Shown here in pieces: positions 32,770 to 45,713 of a DNA stretch of 64,000 nucleotides (within the stretch, counting starts at the first letter, position 1; every line of letters begins with the position of its first letter). Source of the stretch: Ceratopteris richardii (taxonomy: Eukaryota; Streptophyta; Polypodiopsida; Polypodiales; Pteridaceae); assembly GCA_020310875.1 (NCBI GenBank), contig CM035441.1:85528277-85592276 (forward strand), given 5' to 3'. The position numbers were made by a program, and so were the translations under genes. A model generated the notes under the pieces. It saw only the letters and a list, made by a program, of their open reading frames with translations. It did not search any database and was not told where the DNA came from.

Positions 32770-34967
32770 CAAAAAGGAGGAATAGAACTCTTGTTGAGTT
32801 TGCAAGATCCATGATGAAGGAGAAAAACTGCCCAAATTATTTGTGGGCTGAGGCTATAAATACAGCTACATATTTGGTCAATAGATTACCATGTAAAGCT
32901 TTGCAGGGTATGACACCATATGAGGCATGGTGGGGTAAGAGACCTACTTTAGATCATTGCAAAGTATTTGGATGTTTGGCATATGCATATGTGCCATCAC
33001 AATTAAGGCATAAATTGGAACCCAAAGCTGAAAAATATGTATTCATTGGATATGATGATAAGCAGATGGGATATAGGTTGTGGAGTCCATCCACAAAACA
33101 ATTCCTAGTGTCAAAGGATGTTACATTTGATGAGCAAGGTACTTGGTATGCAGGTACAATCAATATTTATGCAGGTGATGAAGAAGTTGTGAATCAAAAG
33201 AAAGGTAAATTAAAGGTTCATATATTTGATGAAGAGGAGAACAATGAAGTACATGTTGAAGTTGAAGAAGTGCCAAGATTTGATCCAGAATGTGATGAAC
33301 CAGAAACCTCAAGGAGTGGAGAACTTAGAAGGTCATCAAGACACAAATGGCAACCTACAAGGTATAGGTATGACACTTCTTTTTTGGCTACCAAAGATTA
33401 TGCTTACATGGTAAAGGCCGATGAAGACCCTTCTACATATGAAGAGGCAAAAGGTAAGGAAAATTGGGAGAAAACTATGCAGGAAGAGTATGATGCATTG
33501 ATGGAGAATCAGATATGGGATTTGGTTCCTAAACCAAATAGTCACAAGATCATTGGATGCAAATGGGTCTACAAGACAAAGAGGTATGCAGATGGCAATG
33601 TGTCTAGGTATAAAGCTAGACTTGTTGTGAAAGGTTTTGCTCAGACATATGGTGTAGATTATGATGAGACCTATAGCCCTGTGGCAAAGATGACAACTAT
33701 CAGGACACTCTTAGCCATTGCTGCATGTAAAGGTTGGAAATTATGTCAATTAGATGTGAAGAATGTTTTTCTAAATGGTTATATTTCAGATGATGTTTTC
33801 ATGGAGCAACCACAAGGATTCAGAGATGAAAGGTATCCAGATCATGTGTGCAAGCTCAAGAGAGCTTTGTATGGCTTGAAGCAGGCCCCAAGGGCATGGA
33901 ATTATAGACTTGTGAAGTTCTTGAAAGAACTTGGATTCCAAGTATCTAAAGCAGATAGTAGCTTGCTTGTTAAAGCAAGTAAAGATGGGTTTATTTACAT
34001 GTGTATATATGTTGATGATATAATTCTTACAGGTACAGATGAGAAAGGCATTTAAGGTCTAAAGAAGAAAATGGAGAAAGAGTTCAAGATCAGTGACTTG
34101 GGAGATTTGTCATATTTCTTGGGCATGGAGATCTGATACACTCAGCATGGAGTGTATGTAACTCAAGAAAGGTACTTGAAGAACTTGTTAATCAAGTTTA
34201 AAATGGATGATTACAGGGTAGCACCTACTCCAATGGAAGTGAATCACAAATTGAGCAGATATGGAGGAGAAGAGTTCAAGGACATGAAGCTATATCAAAG
34301 TTTGGTTGGTAGTCTGATCTATGCTACTTTACCTAGGCCTGACTTGTCATATGCAGTGGGAGTATTGTCTCAATTCATGCATTGTCCTAGCAAAGAACAT
34401 TGGATTGCAGGACAAAGAGTGTTGAGGTATATTAAGGGTACACTCAAAGAAGGTTTGTATTATGGTTTTACATCAGATACAAACATCAAGATCTATAGTG
34501 ATACAGATTGGGCAGGTAATCCTGATGATAGGAGATCCACTTATGGATACTTCTGTTATGTGGGAGATAAGTTAATTTCATGGTGTTCAAAGAAGCAACA
34601 CACAGTTGCTTTGTCATCTACAGAAGCGGAGTATAAAGGTATGGTGGAAGCTGCAAAGGAAGTAATATGGCTCAAGACTCTCATGAAGAGTTTTGATATT
34701 AGTCAGAGTATACCGACTATTCATGGAGATAACATGAGTTAATTGTATTTAGCTGCTAATCCTATTTTTCATGCTAGGACTAAACATATTGAGATTCAGT
34801 ACCAGTTCCTAAGAGAGAAGGTGATGGATAAAGAGATTGAAGTCATACATACTTCAACAAAAGATCAGATAGCTGATATGCTAACCAAGAGCTTGGATGG
34901 ACCAAAGCTACAGAGATTCAAAGATATGGCAGGCATAAAGAAGATAGAGAAAACCTCAATTGATGAT
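32748..34967 (+). pseudogene. pol: copia integrase C-terminal part, RT and RNase H, element C
   Basis: After the shift, the PQQNGV motif continues with Lys at 32772-32774 where the catalytic Glu belongs. The integrase C-terminal region follows (PYEAWWGKRPTLDHCKVFGC). RT runs from 33490, with YVDDIILTG near 34010. RNase H has YSDTDWAGNPDDRRSTYGYF and SSTEAEYKGMV. In-frame stops: TAA at 34053-34055 (B has Gln), TGA at 34134-34136 (B has Ser), TAA at 34740-34742 (B has Ser). Otherwise the frame runs to the polypurine tract. Confidence 0.9.
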
Positions 34968-34968
34968 T

Positions 34969-34978
34969 GAGGGGGAGC
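34969..34978 (+). other. Polypurine tract of element C
   Basis: GAGGGGGAGC directly before the 3' LTR. This is the plus-strand priming site in the family. Confidence 0.8.
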
Positions 34979-35977
34979 TGTTGGTGCAGGGCAATCAACA
35001 ATTGAAGTTTTTTATGAATAATTAAAGTCAAGGACTGAAGAAAAGATCAAGTTATGAAGCATGAAGGAAGTGCATATTCAGAAGATGAAGATGTGTACAC
35101 ATATGTACATTAATTCAGAGATAGTTCACTTATACTTTTGTATAGTCATAAGCTTGTAAATATTTGACTATATATACAAAGGAAAAATGTCGGGGCAAAT
35201 GTATGAGAGTATAGAGAACAAGAATTCAGAAGAACTAGGTGTGATTAGACACATGAGAAGTATGAAGATTAGCTCTCTCATCTAGATGTAAAGTTTTCTA
35301 GTAATGGAAGAAAAATTGCTTCCGATGTTTCTGTGCATTCTCCTTCTGTGCTTGATCATTTCAAGAATCCTTTTGTAGACATCTAGTTCCATAGTTAACG
35401 AGTCTAGGTTAAAGTTTGAGAGCATAATTGTAAAGAGGCTGTGAGAATTATGAGTAGGAACATTCATATGTGAAGAAGTGTTCACTGTTTTATGAAACAG
35501 ACGCAATCTCGATGGTCAAAGATTTGATCATTTCTCAGTGCACAGGTTAGAGTCTTGCATAAGTGAGGAATCAAAATCTAAGTTGGAAGGTAAGCCATCT
35601 ATGGCTAAAAGCATTTGCATAAATGGGTTCTAGATTGAGAGAACCAAGTGTTAGAAGTTACAGGTGTCTGAATCGACTTCTCAGAAGAGTAGTTCTAGAC
35701 ATAGCTCACTTGTTGAGATCATTTCTTAGAGAAGGTGCGCAAACTATAGGAGACACCTTGTGCAAATTTTTATAAAAAACGTTACACATTTGATAAGTCA
35801 ATGAGAGAAATATGTGCAGCAGACTTTCTATAGAATCATCTTCTTCACAATTTATCCAAAATCTTTATAATTGCTCATTAATCCTCCAAATTGGTGAATT
35901 TTTTGAGTTACTCTTGATATAGAGGTGCTCTAACTTCAAGAGTAGCTTGTTATTTTGGAGATTAACCCTCTCCATCA
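34979..35977 (+). repeat. 3' LTR of element C
   Basis: About 999 bp, TG...CA, starting TGTTGGTGCAGGGCAATCAA and ending CTCCATCA like the LTRs of B but more diverged in its middle third. The X2 segment begins immediately after it. Confidence 0.9.
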
Positions 35978-38900
35978 CTTCTAACCCTCATTGTACATCT
36001 AAACAAGAAACCATATCACATTTGAATCCTTGTACCCATTCTTCTAGACCACTTTGGAAATGGGTACCTAAACAACCCTGTGCCCAACAAACTTCAGCTA
36101 TCTCTTCATTTCCTTGTAGCAACTTGTATAAATCTTCCAAATCACCATGTAATCCCATAAGGGGACCTTGTATTCATATGGAAACTTGTAATAAAGCCAC
36201 ACAATGTAAACATTGTAAACTACACACAAAGCACCTAAAACATGTTGAGCTAATGCACAATCCCAAGTATAACAGAACCAAGGTCGCGGCATACTAGGAA
36301 CAATGTATGTTTCAATATTAATATGTTCTCCTTGTGTTACTAGATCACAATATTTAGAAGCACTTGAACATGCAAACACCCAACACTTCAGTTGTAAGCC
36401 CAAAGTATAGGCCTATTGACTATCAATCCTTACCTATTGAGGAGTATTCTCTCCTCCCACCACCAAAACTTGTCGAATTCCATAGGACAATATCGATAAA
36501 AGATCCACCACCTAGGAAAATGGAACACTTCCATGCCAAGTCCTATTGGTTTCAAGGACTTGTTGGCATCCTCGTAGATGCCTTATTTATATGAGAATCT
36601 AAATTAGAATTTGATCACGGATGGGGGTGATTCCATTTTTTTGCTCAAGAATTTGAAGACTTATAAAATGCGGATTATTTAAAGCTGATATGGGAAAGAC
36701 CGGACTCAATGCCTATTTCAGTGTGCCACTCCCCAAACCATGATTTCTATGGTGCTATTGGCTTATTCATAAATTGTAGTCAAATATGAACAAAGGTGTC
36801 CCAGGAACCTTTATGCTACCCTCACTACTCCTAGACCAACCTCCAAAGAGATTCAAGTTGACACATAAGTTAGTGAGAGAAGCCCTAAACATGGTAGGCA
36901 CCCATGTTCCTACAGACAAGGAAGCAATACTACCAAAGGAAATGAAAAAGAATGAGGTGTTAAAACTATCACAAATTTCAACAATAAATCTAAATCTGTC
37001 CACACCCCTATGAATGTGCATGCAACACTTTGCTTTCTCGGGCCAAGATCGCTTTACTCATCCCCATAAAAGATATGGTTTAGTTCATATCTAGCACAAG
37101 TGGCTCAATTGAAGATGAATCTTCCACATTGGATCATGGATCAATTGTATGTGGTTAATTAGAGATGGCCATGCAAATAGGTCTTGAATGGTTGCTACAC
37201 TATTAGAAGCATAATATACATGCATTTGTCATATGATATTCTAGTGGAATACGCACTCACAAGGCTTCACCTCCACGTACTTAAGGCTTGACACTGTTCT
37301 TCAAGCCAATCACTATGAGAATATAAGGAAATATTCCTTGTCTAAAACCTAGTGAAATTGTGGTAACTCCGGAACACTCACCCACAAATCCACAACCATC
37401 TATTCCACATTCACTATTAGACTCCCTCGGCCCACACCATCAACTACCTCCACAATCTAATAGCTTCATCTAGAAACATGTGAAAACCATCACAATGGAA
37501 AGAATTGTTTTGGGGTCAGAACCGCCAATTGGCTAGAATTTGTTTTTCCTATCATAGAAGAGGCTAGGCAAGGAGAGGAAACCCTAGTCTTTAATTTTGA
37601 ATAGCCCCTACCTAATTTCCCAGAGTTTGAGTATTCCAATATACATTATGTCTCGTAGGAATATGAGCAATCTAGCTATTCAAGAATCAAAATGACCAAG
37701 AAGAAGGCCAAATCAAAATGGTTCAGGAAGAGGGAGATCGTGCACATACCAAAGAGGAGAATAAAGAACAAGAGAGCAAGACGACGAGTAACATCCAATG
37801 TCTGATGAGGAAGAATAGACATATCTATATACACATCAATGCTATTAGATACTTGAATGGCGGCTATGCAATCCAAATGCAAACAAAGTCACACCCTCCT
37901 TTAACAAAAATCGAAACCATACACACCCTAACAAAAGTTGTGGTGATAATCGATGCCCTAAATTTTTTGACAAATTGTCCTCCCCCCCCCCTCCCCCCAG
38001 CTAAATACAATTCAAGGAGAGAAAGAACCCAACCTCGTTATAGTCAAACCATCCAAGTACCAATATCTCCTAGTATTTCTTGTTGATCCACACTCCGAGG
38101 GCATATGCCATCAGCCATTCGCCCCATTGATACAAATCGATTAGGGCATCCACCCATCCCTCCTATTTTTGCCACCACCTCTATCTCCCAAGGGCTCCAA
38201 TCCATGTTTGAAACCCCTCGATAGACGCCACCCCGTTTCCATGTACCTATTACCGCCCCACCTCATTCACCCCCAAGACCTAAAAGTGCAACATCACAGG
38301 GCCTTGTATTCAAGTCCCACATACACCACTTCCTCGAACACAACCCCCACCCAATCAAAGTTAGCACCTATTCCACCACTTATCCACCCTCCTCATTTTG
38401 AGTTCTGTAGCCACACCCACTCACACCACTCCCTTGACCACTACCCCCATCCAACAGAAGTTATCCACCCACTCACACCACTTCCTCGACCACTATCCCC
38501 ATCCAATCAAAGTTAGCACCTACTCCACCACCTATCCACCCTACTCATTTTGACTTCTACAGCCCTAGAGCATCCACAACACTCCCTTTTTCATCTTTGA
38601 ATCCATTAGCCATAGCCTCGATCCCCGACTTCTTCAAAGCCCTTCTCAAACCTTTCCTTAATCCCTCGACCTGACAACATTCTCCCAAATACATCCACCA
38701 ACTCACACTATCTCGTCAACCATTCCCCCCATCCAACCTACAATACCCCTCGTTACACCACCTCTATGCCCATCCACCTCGATCTTTTTAAAACCATTAG
38801 ATCCACCTTCCACCTGAATAACCTCTTGGTCAGACACTTTCTTACCACTCTTTGGGCCTAGGTTTTTGCCCACTACATCGGAACCCCAATCTATATCAAC

Positions 38901-40020
38901 CGCCACATCCATTATATTTCTAACGACACAAGCACACCACTATATACACTACCACTAAGTCCACTATTCACAATCACCACCACACACACTTCCACATCCG
39001 AACCTATGGACATATCACCTTCAACCATGGTACCACCTCCACCCACAATATCACCATCCCCTATCCCGCCACTACCAACCTCACCACCACTCATGAACAT
39101 TTTCACATTTGCATCCACACTCCCCACCCCACCTCCCTATCCCCATGTATCAATATTCAATCAAATTGCATCCATGCATACTAATCCTCTATATACCTCA
39201 TCTATAATTGATTCTACTTTAAATCAAATGTTCCAATGCATGAACCAAATAAGAAAGTACTACGCGACTTTAGGAGAGTGGTATAATATTTTGCAAGAAC
39301 AATCAAACAGACTACAATCACAACTCAATTCATTGATGGTAGAAGATGGAGCACTTAACTCCATATACACTCAACTAAAAGAAGCTCAAAATAAACAAGC
39401 CCATTAGAAGTTACAATTAGAAGCCCAAAATAAACAAGCCCATTAGAAGTTACAACTAAACATGGAGAACTTTGAAGCTGCGCTAGGCACGTTAGATTCC
39501 TTGATAAGTCATCGCTTCCAGGCGGTGGCACCCAAGAGCATTAAGATTATCTGAGAAGACTATACAAACCTCCTCAACGAATTATCTTAGGAGTTTGCAA
39601 CCCTTCAAGTGACACATGCAAGCACCCCTACCATTACCTCTGAGGCACCAACCACTTCCACTATCCTTGATGATGCACTCACAAAGCTAGAAGACCTTCA
39701 TCGATAGGTGATAGAGATGGAGTATGAATTGGCATCCAAACCATCATAAGAGAGACCCATATCACCACCCCACATCCCCAAACCCAAGGAGCTTGTAAAA
39801 ATTCTCATTGAGCAATCTTTTGAAGAGGAATACAAGTCGTAATGACCATTGGTGGTCGAGTTATCGATGAAGGTCGAGACACTTTGAACTCCAAAGACCT
39901 ACATGGATGAAGCTGGTAGAGAAAATAGGGAGGACACACTCAACAACACTAGATTCTTAGCTACCGGCTATGGTAGTAATTGAAGAGTCCATCTTATAGT
40001 CGTCATAATTTCAAGAACTT
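35978..40020 (+). pseudogene. Segment X2: second copy of the gypsy-like 3' ORF region
   Basis: The same succession of blocks as X1: LWKWVPK (near 36053), a Cys-rich piece (36130-36290), QSLPIEEYSLLPPPKLVEFH (near 36425), LTHKLVREALNMVGTHVPTD (near 36860), LPHWIMDQLY (near 37120), a long Pro/His/Thr-rich stretch (37980-38950), and MDISPSTMVPPPPTISPSPI (near 39005) followed by a helical Gln/Asn-rich piece (39200-39400). Numerous stops. Unlike X1 it is not split by a copia element. A C8-T-C6 run sits near 37980. I do not recognise a named family with certainty. Confidence 0.5.
39366..39460 (+). repeat. Short tandem duplication in X2
   Basis: The block GAAGCTCAAAATAAACAAGC, then CCATTAGAAGTTACAA, is repeated directly (from about 39381 and from about 39421) with small changes. 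It gives the repeated peptide AQNKQAH. Confidence 0.7.
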
Positions 40021-40780
40021 GCACCAAGAAGATATATTTTCACGAACGAAATGCAATACATTTCATACTTTATCATTCTGGATCAAACGAATAACATGAC
40101 AACTTCCTACATTTTCAACGCAATTTGAGCTTGAGGACCTCCCTTGATATGCATGCCATGAAACCATCTTCCAACCTAATTGGTGGACAAAAAAACTACA
40201 AGAGTATCCAAAGATAATGTAGACATGGACAAATGCATTGTTGCGTATACTACATCAGGGAAAAAAATGAACCCTGCATGGGCCTTTTGGATTAAGGAGT
40301 AACTAGTGATGGACCCATCAGAAGAGGGTGGTGGACACAGCCTATAGCCTATAAATTACTAGGCTGAGGGGGGAGGAGGGGACAGGATTCTCCTATATTC
40401 AGCTTTTGCCTCTAGAGAGAGAAAGGAATCTGGTAACTTACTTGGGCTCAAAAATTCAAAATTTTCATAAAGTTTTAAAACTCATCATAACATCATTCAA
40501 TGGCCCCCCAACCACTTTTCAGGATCAAAAGTGCTATTTTTTACTTTTAAATCAGAATCTGTGCATGAATTAACCTGAAAAAAGTGACTTTTTCAAAAAT
40601 AACTCAAAATACAACTTTCTCTCTTCAAAACCTCACACTTTCATACCCAAGTCCCAAAAAATCATCTCTTTCCACTACTTTCTCTCCCTAGCACACCATT
40701 GAAGCTCTTGTGTCTGCATTTCTTTCTTTGTGCATCTTCCTCTTTGAATTTCTACTGTCACTTCCATAGTTGGAACTCCA
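40021..40780. other. Intergenic leading into 5' region of the interrupted host gene
   Basis: A purine-rich run (GAGGGGGGAGGAGGGGAC) is near 40364. From about 40590 the sequence is C/T-rich with CTCTCTCCC-type words, as expected of a plant 5' UTR, and it ends in CTCCA before the ATG at 40781. No clear TATA box was fixed. Confidence 0.4.
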
Positions 40781-40788
40781 ATGGAGAA

Positions 40789-41018
40789 TGTTGATATATT
40801 TAGGTAGTGATGTGTGTGAACACTCTAGGACCGCCGGGGCACTTTTTTCCCTCTTTAGGAGGTTTTTTTCCCCCGGCTTGTATATACGCCGATTGCCCTA
40901 ATGGGCTACTTATCTTTGTACATTCTCTAGTAATACATTCAGTCTTGTGTGTTGTGCTCCAAGCTTCCTCTTCTTCCTTGTGCTGTTCGCGTGCTTCCGC
41001 AGACGTCTAACTCCAACA
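40789..41018 (+). repeat. 5' LTR of element A
   Basis: 230 bp, TGTTGATATATTTAGG to CTCCAACA, with inverted ends TGTTG/CAACA. The TATATA at about 40879 may serve as TATA box (GCTTGTATATACGCC). Confidence 0.97.
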
Positions 41019-41373
41019 ATTGGTATCAGAGCAGGTCGTTGCTTCTTCTAGGGCGCCGTCGACACTCCTCCGTTTGCAGTCTCAGATTCGCAAAAAATTT
41101 GGTGAGCATACTCAGGGTGTTTCCGAGATCAAAACATCTTCGCTTTGTGGTGCCGAAATCGCGATCTGAGCTCGTTTCGGCCTCCGAACGCACTATCACA
41201 GTGCTTGTGCAGGCTATTTCGTCCTTTTGTGCCAAAGGTATATACCAGTTTCTATTCGCCAGTTTAAGCGTCTCGAAGTCTGCTACAGGTCTAGCAGAAC
41301 TCGTCTGGGTAGTTCTGTTCAACTTTTTGAGATACAGTCAATTTTCTGCATCAAGGTATTTTAGTCACCGGCC
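41019..41373 (+). other. Leader of element A
   Basis: About 355 untranslated bases between LTR and gag, holding the priming site; a packaging signal would be expected here. Confidence 0.8.
41021..41032 (+). other. Primer binding site of element A
   Basis: TGGTATCAGAGC, two bases after the LTR, complementary to plant initiator tRNA-Met. Confidence 0.95.
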
Positions 41374-44300
41374 ATGGCTGAAAGTAGTGATGTATTCCGT
41401 ATGTTGGCTGTTGAGGATAAGTTGGATGGTACCAACTACCCATTATGGGCTTATATGATGCGACATGTACTGGTTGCAAAAGGATTGTGGAACATTGTGC
41501 AGGGTGTTGAAAGACGTCCTGTTACACCTGTAACGACAGGTACTGCAAATACAGCTGTTGGAGCTGATGAAGATGGTGTCGAAGATGATATTCCGCAGAT
41601 TCCTGTTCGTGCTGCTGTTTTTGTTGCACCTACTGCAGAGCAGATTCGTTGGGATGGCAGAGATGCCCAGGCACATGCATTGATAGCTTTGTCTGTCAAA
41701 CGTGCCATTATTCCTCATATTCGCTCTTGCAGAACAGCAAAGGATGCTTGGGATACACTTACCACTTTGTACCAGGCTAGGAATGAGGCTCGTGTTGCTT
41801 ACCTCCGAAAACAGTTGGAGAGTGAGCACATGAATGAAGGTGATTCGATGGACAGTTTTCTTACAAAGATCAAAGACCTGAAGGAACAATTGATTTCTGC
41901 TGATGAGGTTATACCAGATAGCTCACTTGTGCAGACCGTTCTGAATGGCCTTCCTGATTCATATCAGAGTTTTGCCTCTACTCTTCGATCGATGATGAAA
42001 GGCAATCTGAATGCCTTGTCATTTGAGGAATTAGTCTCTGTTCTGTTGCAGGAAGATCAGTCCAGGCAGAACAGGTCCATTATGCGTGTTGCAGATCAAG
42101 CTTTCCTGGCTAGTCAGAAGGGCAAAGGAAAATGGAGCTCTTCTACTAGTAAGCAGAAATCTGCAAATGCTGCACAATCGAAGAACCAGGATAAAGATGA
42201 GAAGAAATCAGAAAAGCAGAAATTGTTCTGCAAGTACTGTAAAGGAAATGATCATATTATAAAGAACTGTCCAAAACTGGCTGCTAAAGAGGCAAAGAAG
42301 AAAGAGGCTGGAATGGTTGTTGCAGAGGCCTCTACACAAAAAACAGAGTCTGCAAATCTTGTGCAGGAAGAAGAATGGGCGTTTACTACTGTCTGCAGTT
42401 TTGACCCATCTTCTCATGATCAGTGCATGTCTGCAGTAGACTCAGATGTTTGGTACTTTGACAGTGGGGCGACCAAACATATTACCTCGCAGCGCAGTTT
42501 CTTCTCTTCACTCGAGCCTACCCCTACAGGGAATACTGTCACATGCGCCAATAACTCCTCTTATCCTGTTATGGGAGTTGGTAAGATCATTCTGACTACT
42601 GCTGATGGTAGTTCTTTCACTTTGTCAGATGCTTTATTTGTGCCAGGGATCAAAAAGAACTTGTTATCAGTTTCTGCATTAGCCAAGATTGGCTTGGTTG
42701 TGAAATTCGCTGATGACAGGTGTACAGTCCATGATCTCTCAAATGGCGATGTGATTATTGCTTCTGGCATTTTATGTCGTGGGCTGTATAAGCTCATAGA
42801 CTATGAAAGATCTGTGAATGATTCGGCATGTGCAGTTCATGATTCTCAAGCTATGTCAGATGCAAAGCTTTGGCATGCACGCTTTGGTCATCTGAATTTT
42901 GCTAGTTTGTTACGTCTGCAGAAATCTGAAATGGTGTCCTCTTTGCCCAAACTTGAGGCACCTGGAAAACATGTTTGTGAAGGCTGTATTTTGGGCAAAA
43001 TGCAGCGTTCTTCCTTTCCAAAAGATGGTTCAGTTCGGGCTATGCAGAAATTGCAGCTTGTACATAGTGATGTCTGTGGTCCTATGCAGACACCCTCTTT
43101 TGGAAATTACCTTTACTTCGTGACTTTCATTGATGATTTTTCCAGGCATGCATGGGTATATCCACTCAAAGCAAAGTCCAAAGTGTTCATGTGCTTCAAA
43201 CAGTTTTTGGTTTTGGCTGAAAATCTGTCAGCATGTAAAATGGGCACCCTCCGTTCTGATCGAGGGGGGGAATATATGTCTTCAGATTTTAATGCATTTC
43301 TGGCTGAACGTGGGATAAAACACCAGTGTACAGTGCCGTATACACCTCAACAGAATGGAGTTGCTGAACGAAAGAACAGGTCACTCATGGAGATGGCGAG
43401 GTGCATGGTCAAAAGTCAGGCTTTACCACATAGTTTCTGGCTTGAGGCTGTCATGTGTGCAGCATATGTACTGAACAGGTGTCCCACCAAAGCGTTGCAG
43501 TCCATCACTCCATATGAGGCTTGGCATGACCGCAAGCCATCTATTGCTCATCTGCGTGTTTTTGGTTGTTTGGCATATGCATTAGTGCCTGAACAACATC
43601 GCAGAAAATTGGATGATAAGGCAGTAAAATGTATTTTTGTTGGGTACAGTTCTGAAAGTAAAGGCTATCGTCTGTATCATCCACAGACTAAACGCATTCT
43701 AGTTAGCCGTGATGTTGTCTTTGTGGAAGATGCTATTCAGCCATTGCTTTCATGTACTAAGGAGACATTTGTTAGCTCCAAAGACATGTATGATACTTTG
43801 ATGCCTCTTTTTACAGGTGGACAGGCTAGCGCTGGTCCTAATGAGGCAACTTCTCAGCCTTTGCAGGTTTCATATGATGATGCAGATCATTCCATTTCTG
43901 ATGCAGATTTACATGATGCACTTGTTGAGGAGAGAGTTGATATTGAACAGGCAAAAACTATGCCAAAATGGCTGGTGCAGACTTTGCGTGACAACAAATT
44001 AGATGCACCTTTGTCATATCGTACTCGTTCAGGCTCTCATAATGCCTCCTTTGCATCAGATTGCTATGCTATGGCTGCATCTAGTCTCTGTGATAAGAAT
44101 GAGCCTGTTTCTTTTGATGAAGCATAAAATTCAGAAAATTGGATGGCTGCTATGCAATCTGAATATGATGCTATAATGAAGAATGGTACATGGTCTTTAT
44201 GTGACTTGCCTCCTGGAAAGAAGGCCATTGGCACTAAGTGGGTATACAAGCTGAAGCGTAAACCTGATGGTACAGTTGACAGGTATAAGGCTAGGCTTGT

Positions 44301-45639
44301 TGCAAAGGGTTATGCACAGGAAAGAGGCATTGATTTTGATGAGACCTTTGCACCTACATGCCGTATGACTACTGTTTGGAGCATTTGTGCACTTGCAGCC
44401 CATCATGGTTGGAATGTACATCAGTTGGACATTAAAACAACATTTCTGAATGGTGACTTGCATGAAGAAGTGTATGTTTTTCAGCCCCGTGGCTTTGTGC
44501 AGAAAGGGCATGAAAACCAGGTGTGCAGGTTAAAGAAGGCGTTATATGGTTTAAAGCAAGCACCACGTGCTTGGTATGAGAAAATACATGCCTATCTGAT
44601 TGCACATGGTTTTGAGAACAGTCCAACTGAAAGCACCTTATATGTTAAGTGTGCTAATGATGTGCTTCTGATCATTGTTGTCTATGTAGACGACATGCTG
44701 CTCACTGGTCCTCTTGAGAAGCATATTGCTGATTTCAAGGCTGATTTGCATGCCTCATTTGAGATGTCTGATTTGGGGCATTTGCATCACTATTTGGGCA
44801 TTCAGTTTATGCAAGTTGATGGTGGAATGGCTTTGTGTCAAACGAAATATATTGACACATTATTGCAGCGTTTTGGCCTTGAAGACTGTAAGCCTATTGC
44901 CACTCCTATGGAGACAGGTTTACGATTGAGTCTTCATGATGCTGGAGATGCATTTGATGCTGTTCTCTATCAGCAGGCCGTTGGATGCTTGATTTACTTA
45001 TGCATTACTCGGCCAGATATTCAGTTTGCTGTCTCACAGATGAGCAGGTTTATGCATTTCCCAGGAGTCACGCATTGGAAAGTGGTTAAGCGCATCTTTC
45101 GCTACTTGAGTGGTACTCGGCTACTTGGGTTGTTTTATCCCAAGGGGGGATCACTACCGCCATATTTGCATGCTTTTTCTGACTCAGATTGGGCTGGTTG
45201 CTATGACACTCGTGTGTCCACCAGTGGTTTTTGCTTCATGCTTGGTAGCTCATGTATATCTTGGTTGAGCAAGAAGCAGCCTACTGTGGCCACTTCCAGT
45301 TGTGAGGCTGAGTATAGGGCAGCTTTCACAGCGACTGTTGAGTGTGTGTGGCTCAGACGCCTTATGGCTGATTTGGGTGTTGGCCAATCTTCTGCCACCA
45401 CCATCTTCACTGACAGTCAGAGCGCATTGGCAGTTGCGAGGAACCCTGTGTTCCATGCTCGCACTAAGCACATTGAGGTGCATTATCACTATGTCAGGGA
45501 GAGGTTCTCTGCTGGGGAGATCAGCTTGGCATGTGTGCCCACGCAGGAGAACATTGCAGACCTTTTCACGAAGGCTCTGCCTAGGGAGAAGTTTGAAGCT
45601 TTCCGCAAAGCTTTGGGCTTACTTCCTTTTGTGGAGTGA
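41374..45639 (+). pseudogene. gag-pol: copia gag-pol polyprotein with one in-frame stop, element A
   Basis: One frame throughout, broken only by TAA at 44125-44127, between integrase and RT. Residues 1-917: Gag N-terminus (LDGTNYPLWAYMMRHVLVAK), UBN2 region, zinc knuckle CKYCKGNDHIIKNC near 285-298, protease WYFDSGATKHIT near 360-371, pre-integrase HARFGHLN and CEGCILGKMQ near 495-545. The integrase triad is Asp in HSDVCGP (near 564), Asp in RSDRGGEY (near 629) and Glu in NGVAERKN (near 664). After the stop: RT with ALYGLKQAPRAWYEKI and VYVDDMLLTG, then RNase H with SDSDWAGCYDTRVSTSGFCF and SSCEAEYRAAF, ending about 60 bases before the polypurine tract. All catalytic residues I can check are intact. 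As it stands the copy gives Gag-PR-IN without RT unless the stop is read through. Confidence 0.93.
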
Positions 45640-45700
45640 TTTCCACATAGCTCGGCACTTCCTTATACATGAGTGCCAGCTCCTTGTTCACCGCATCACT

Positions 45701-45713
45701 TCCAGGGGGGATT
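45701..45713 (+). other. Polypurine tract of element A
   Basis: TCCAGGGGGGATT directly before the 3' LTR. Confidence 0.85.

Larger units (their letters stand above)
31616..35977 (+). mobile_element. Ty1/copia element C, 5'-truncated
   Basis: Same family as B (LTR and RT nearly identical in wording). It lacks the 5' LTR, leader and nearly all of gag, starting within the Gag zinc knuckle (NDCWHN, near 31619), and has protease, integrase, RT, RNase H and the 3' LTR. One frameshift, three stops and a mutated integrase residue make it inactive. Without a 5' end no target duplication can be checked. Confidence 0.9.

Noticed and set aside
38169..38516. Host proline-rich cell wall protein
   Set aside because: No signal peptide or regular SPPPP/extensin repeats, and it aligns in position with the Pro-rich part of X1.
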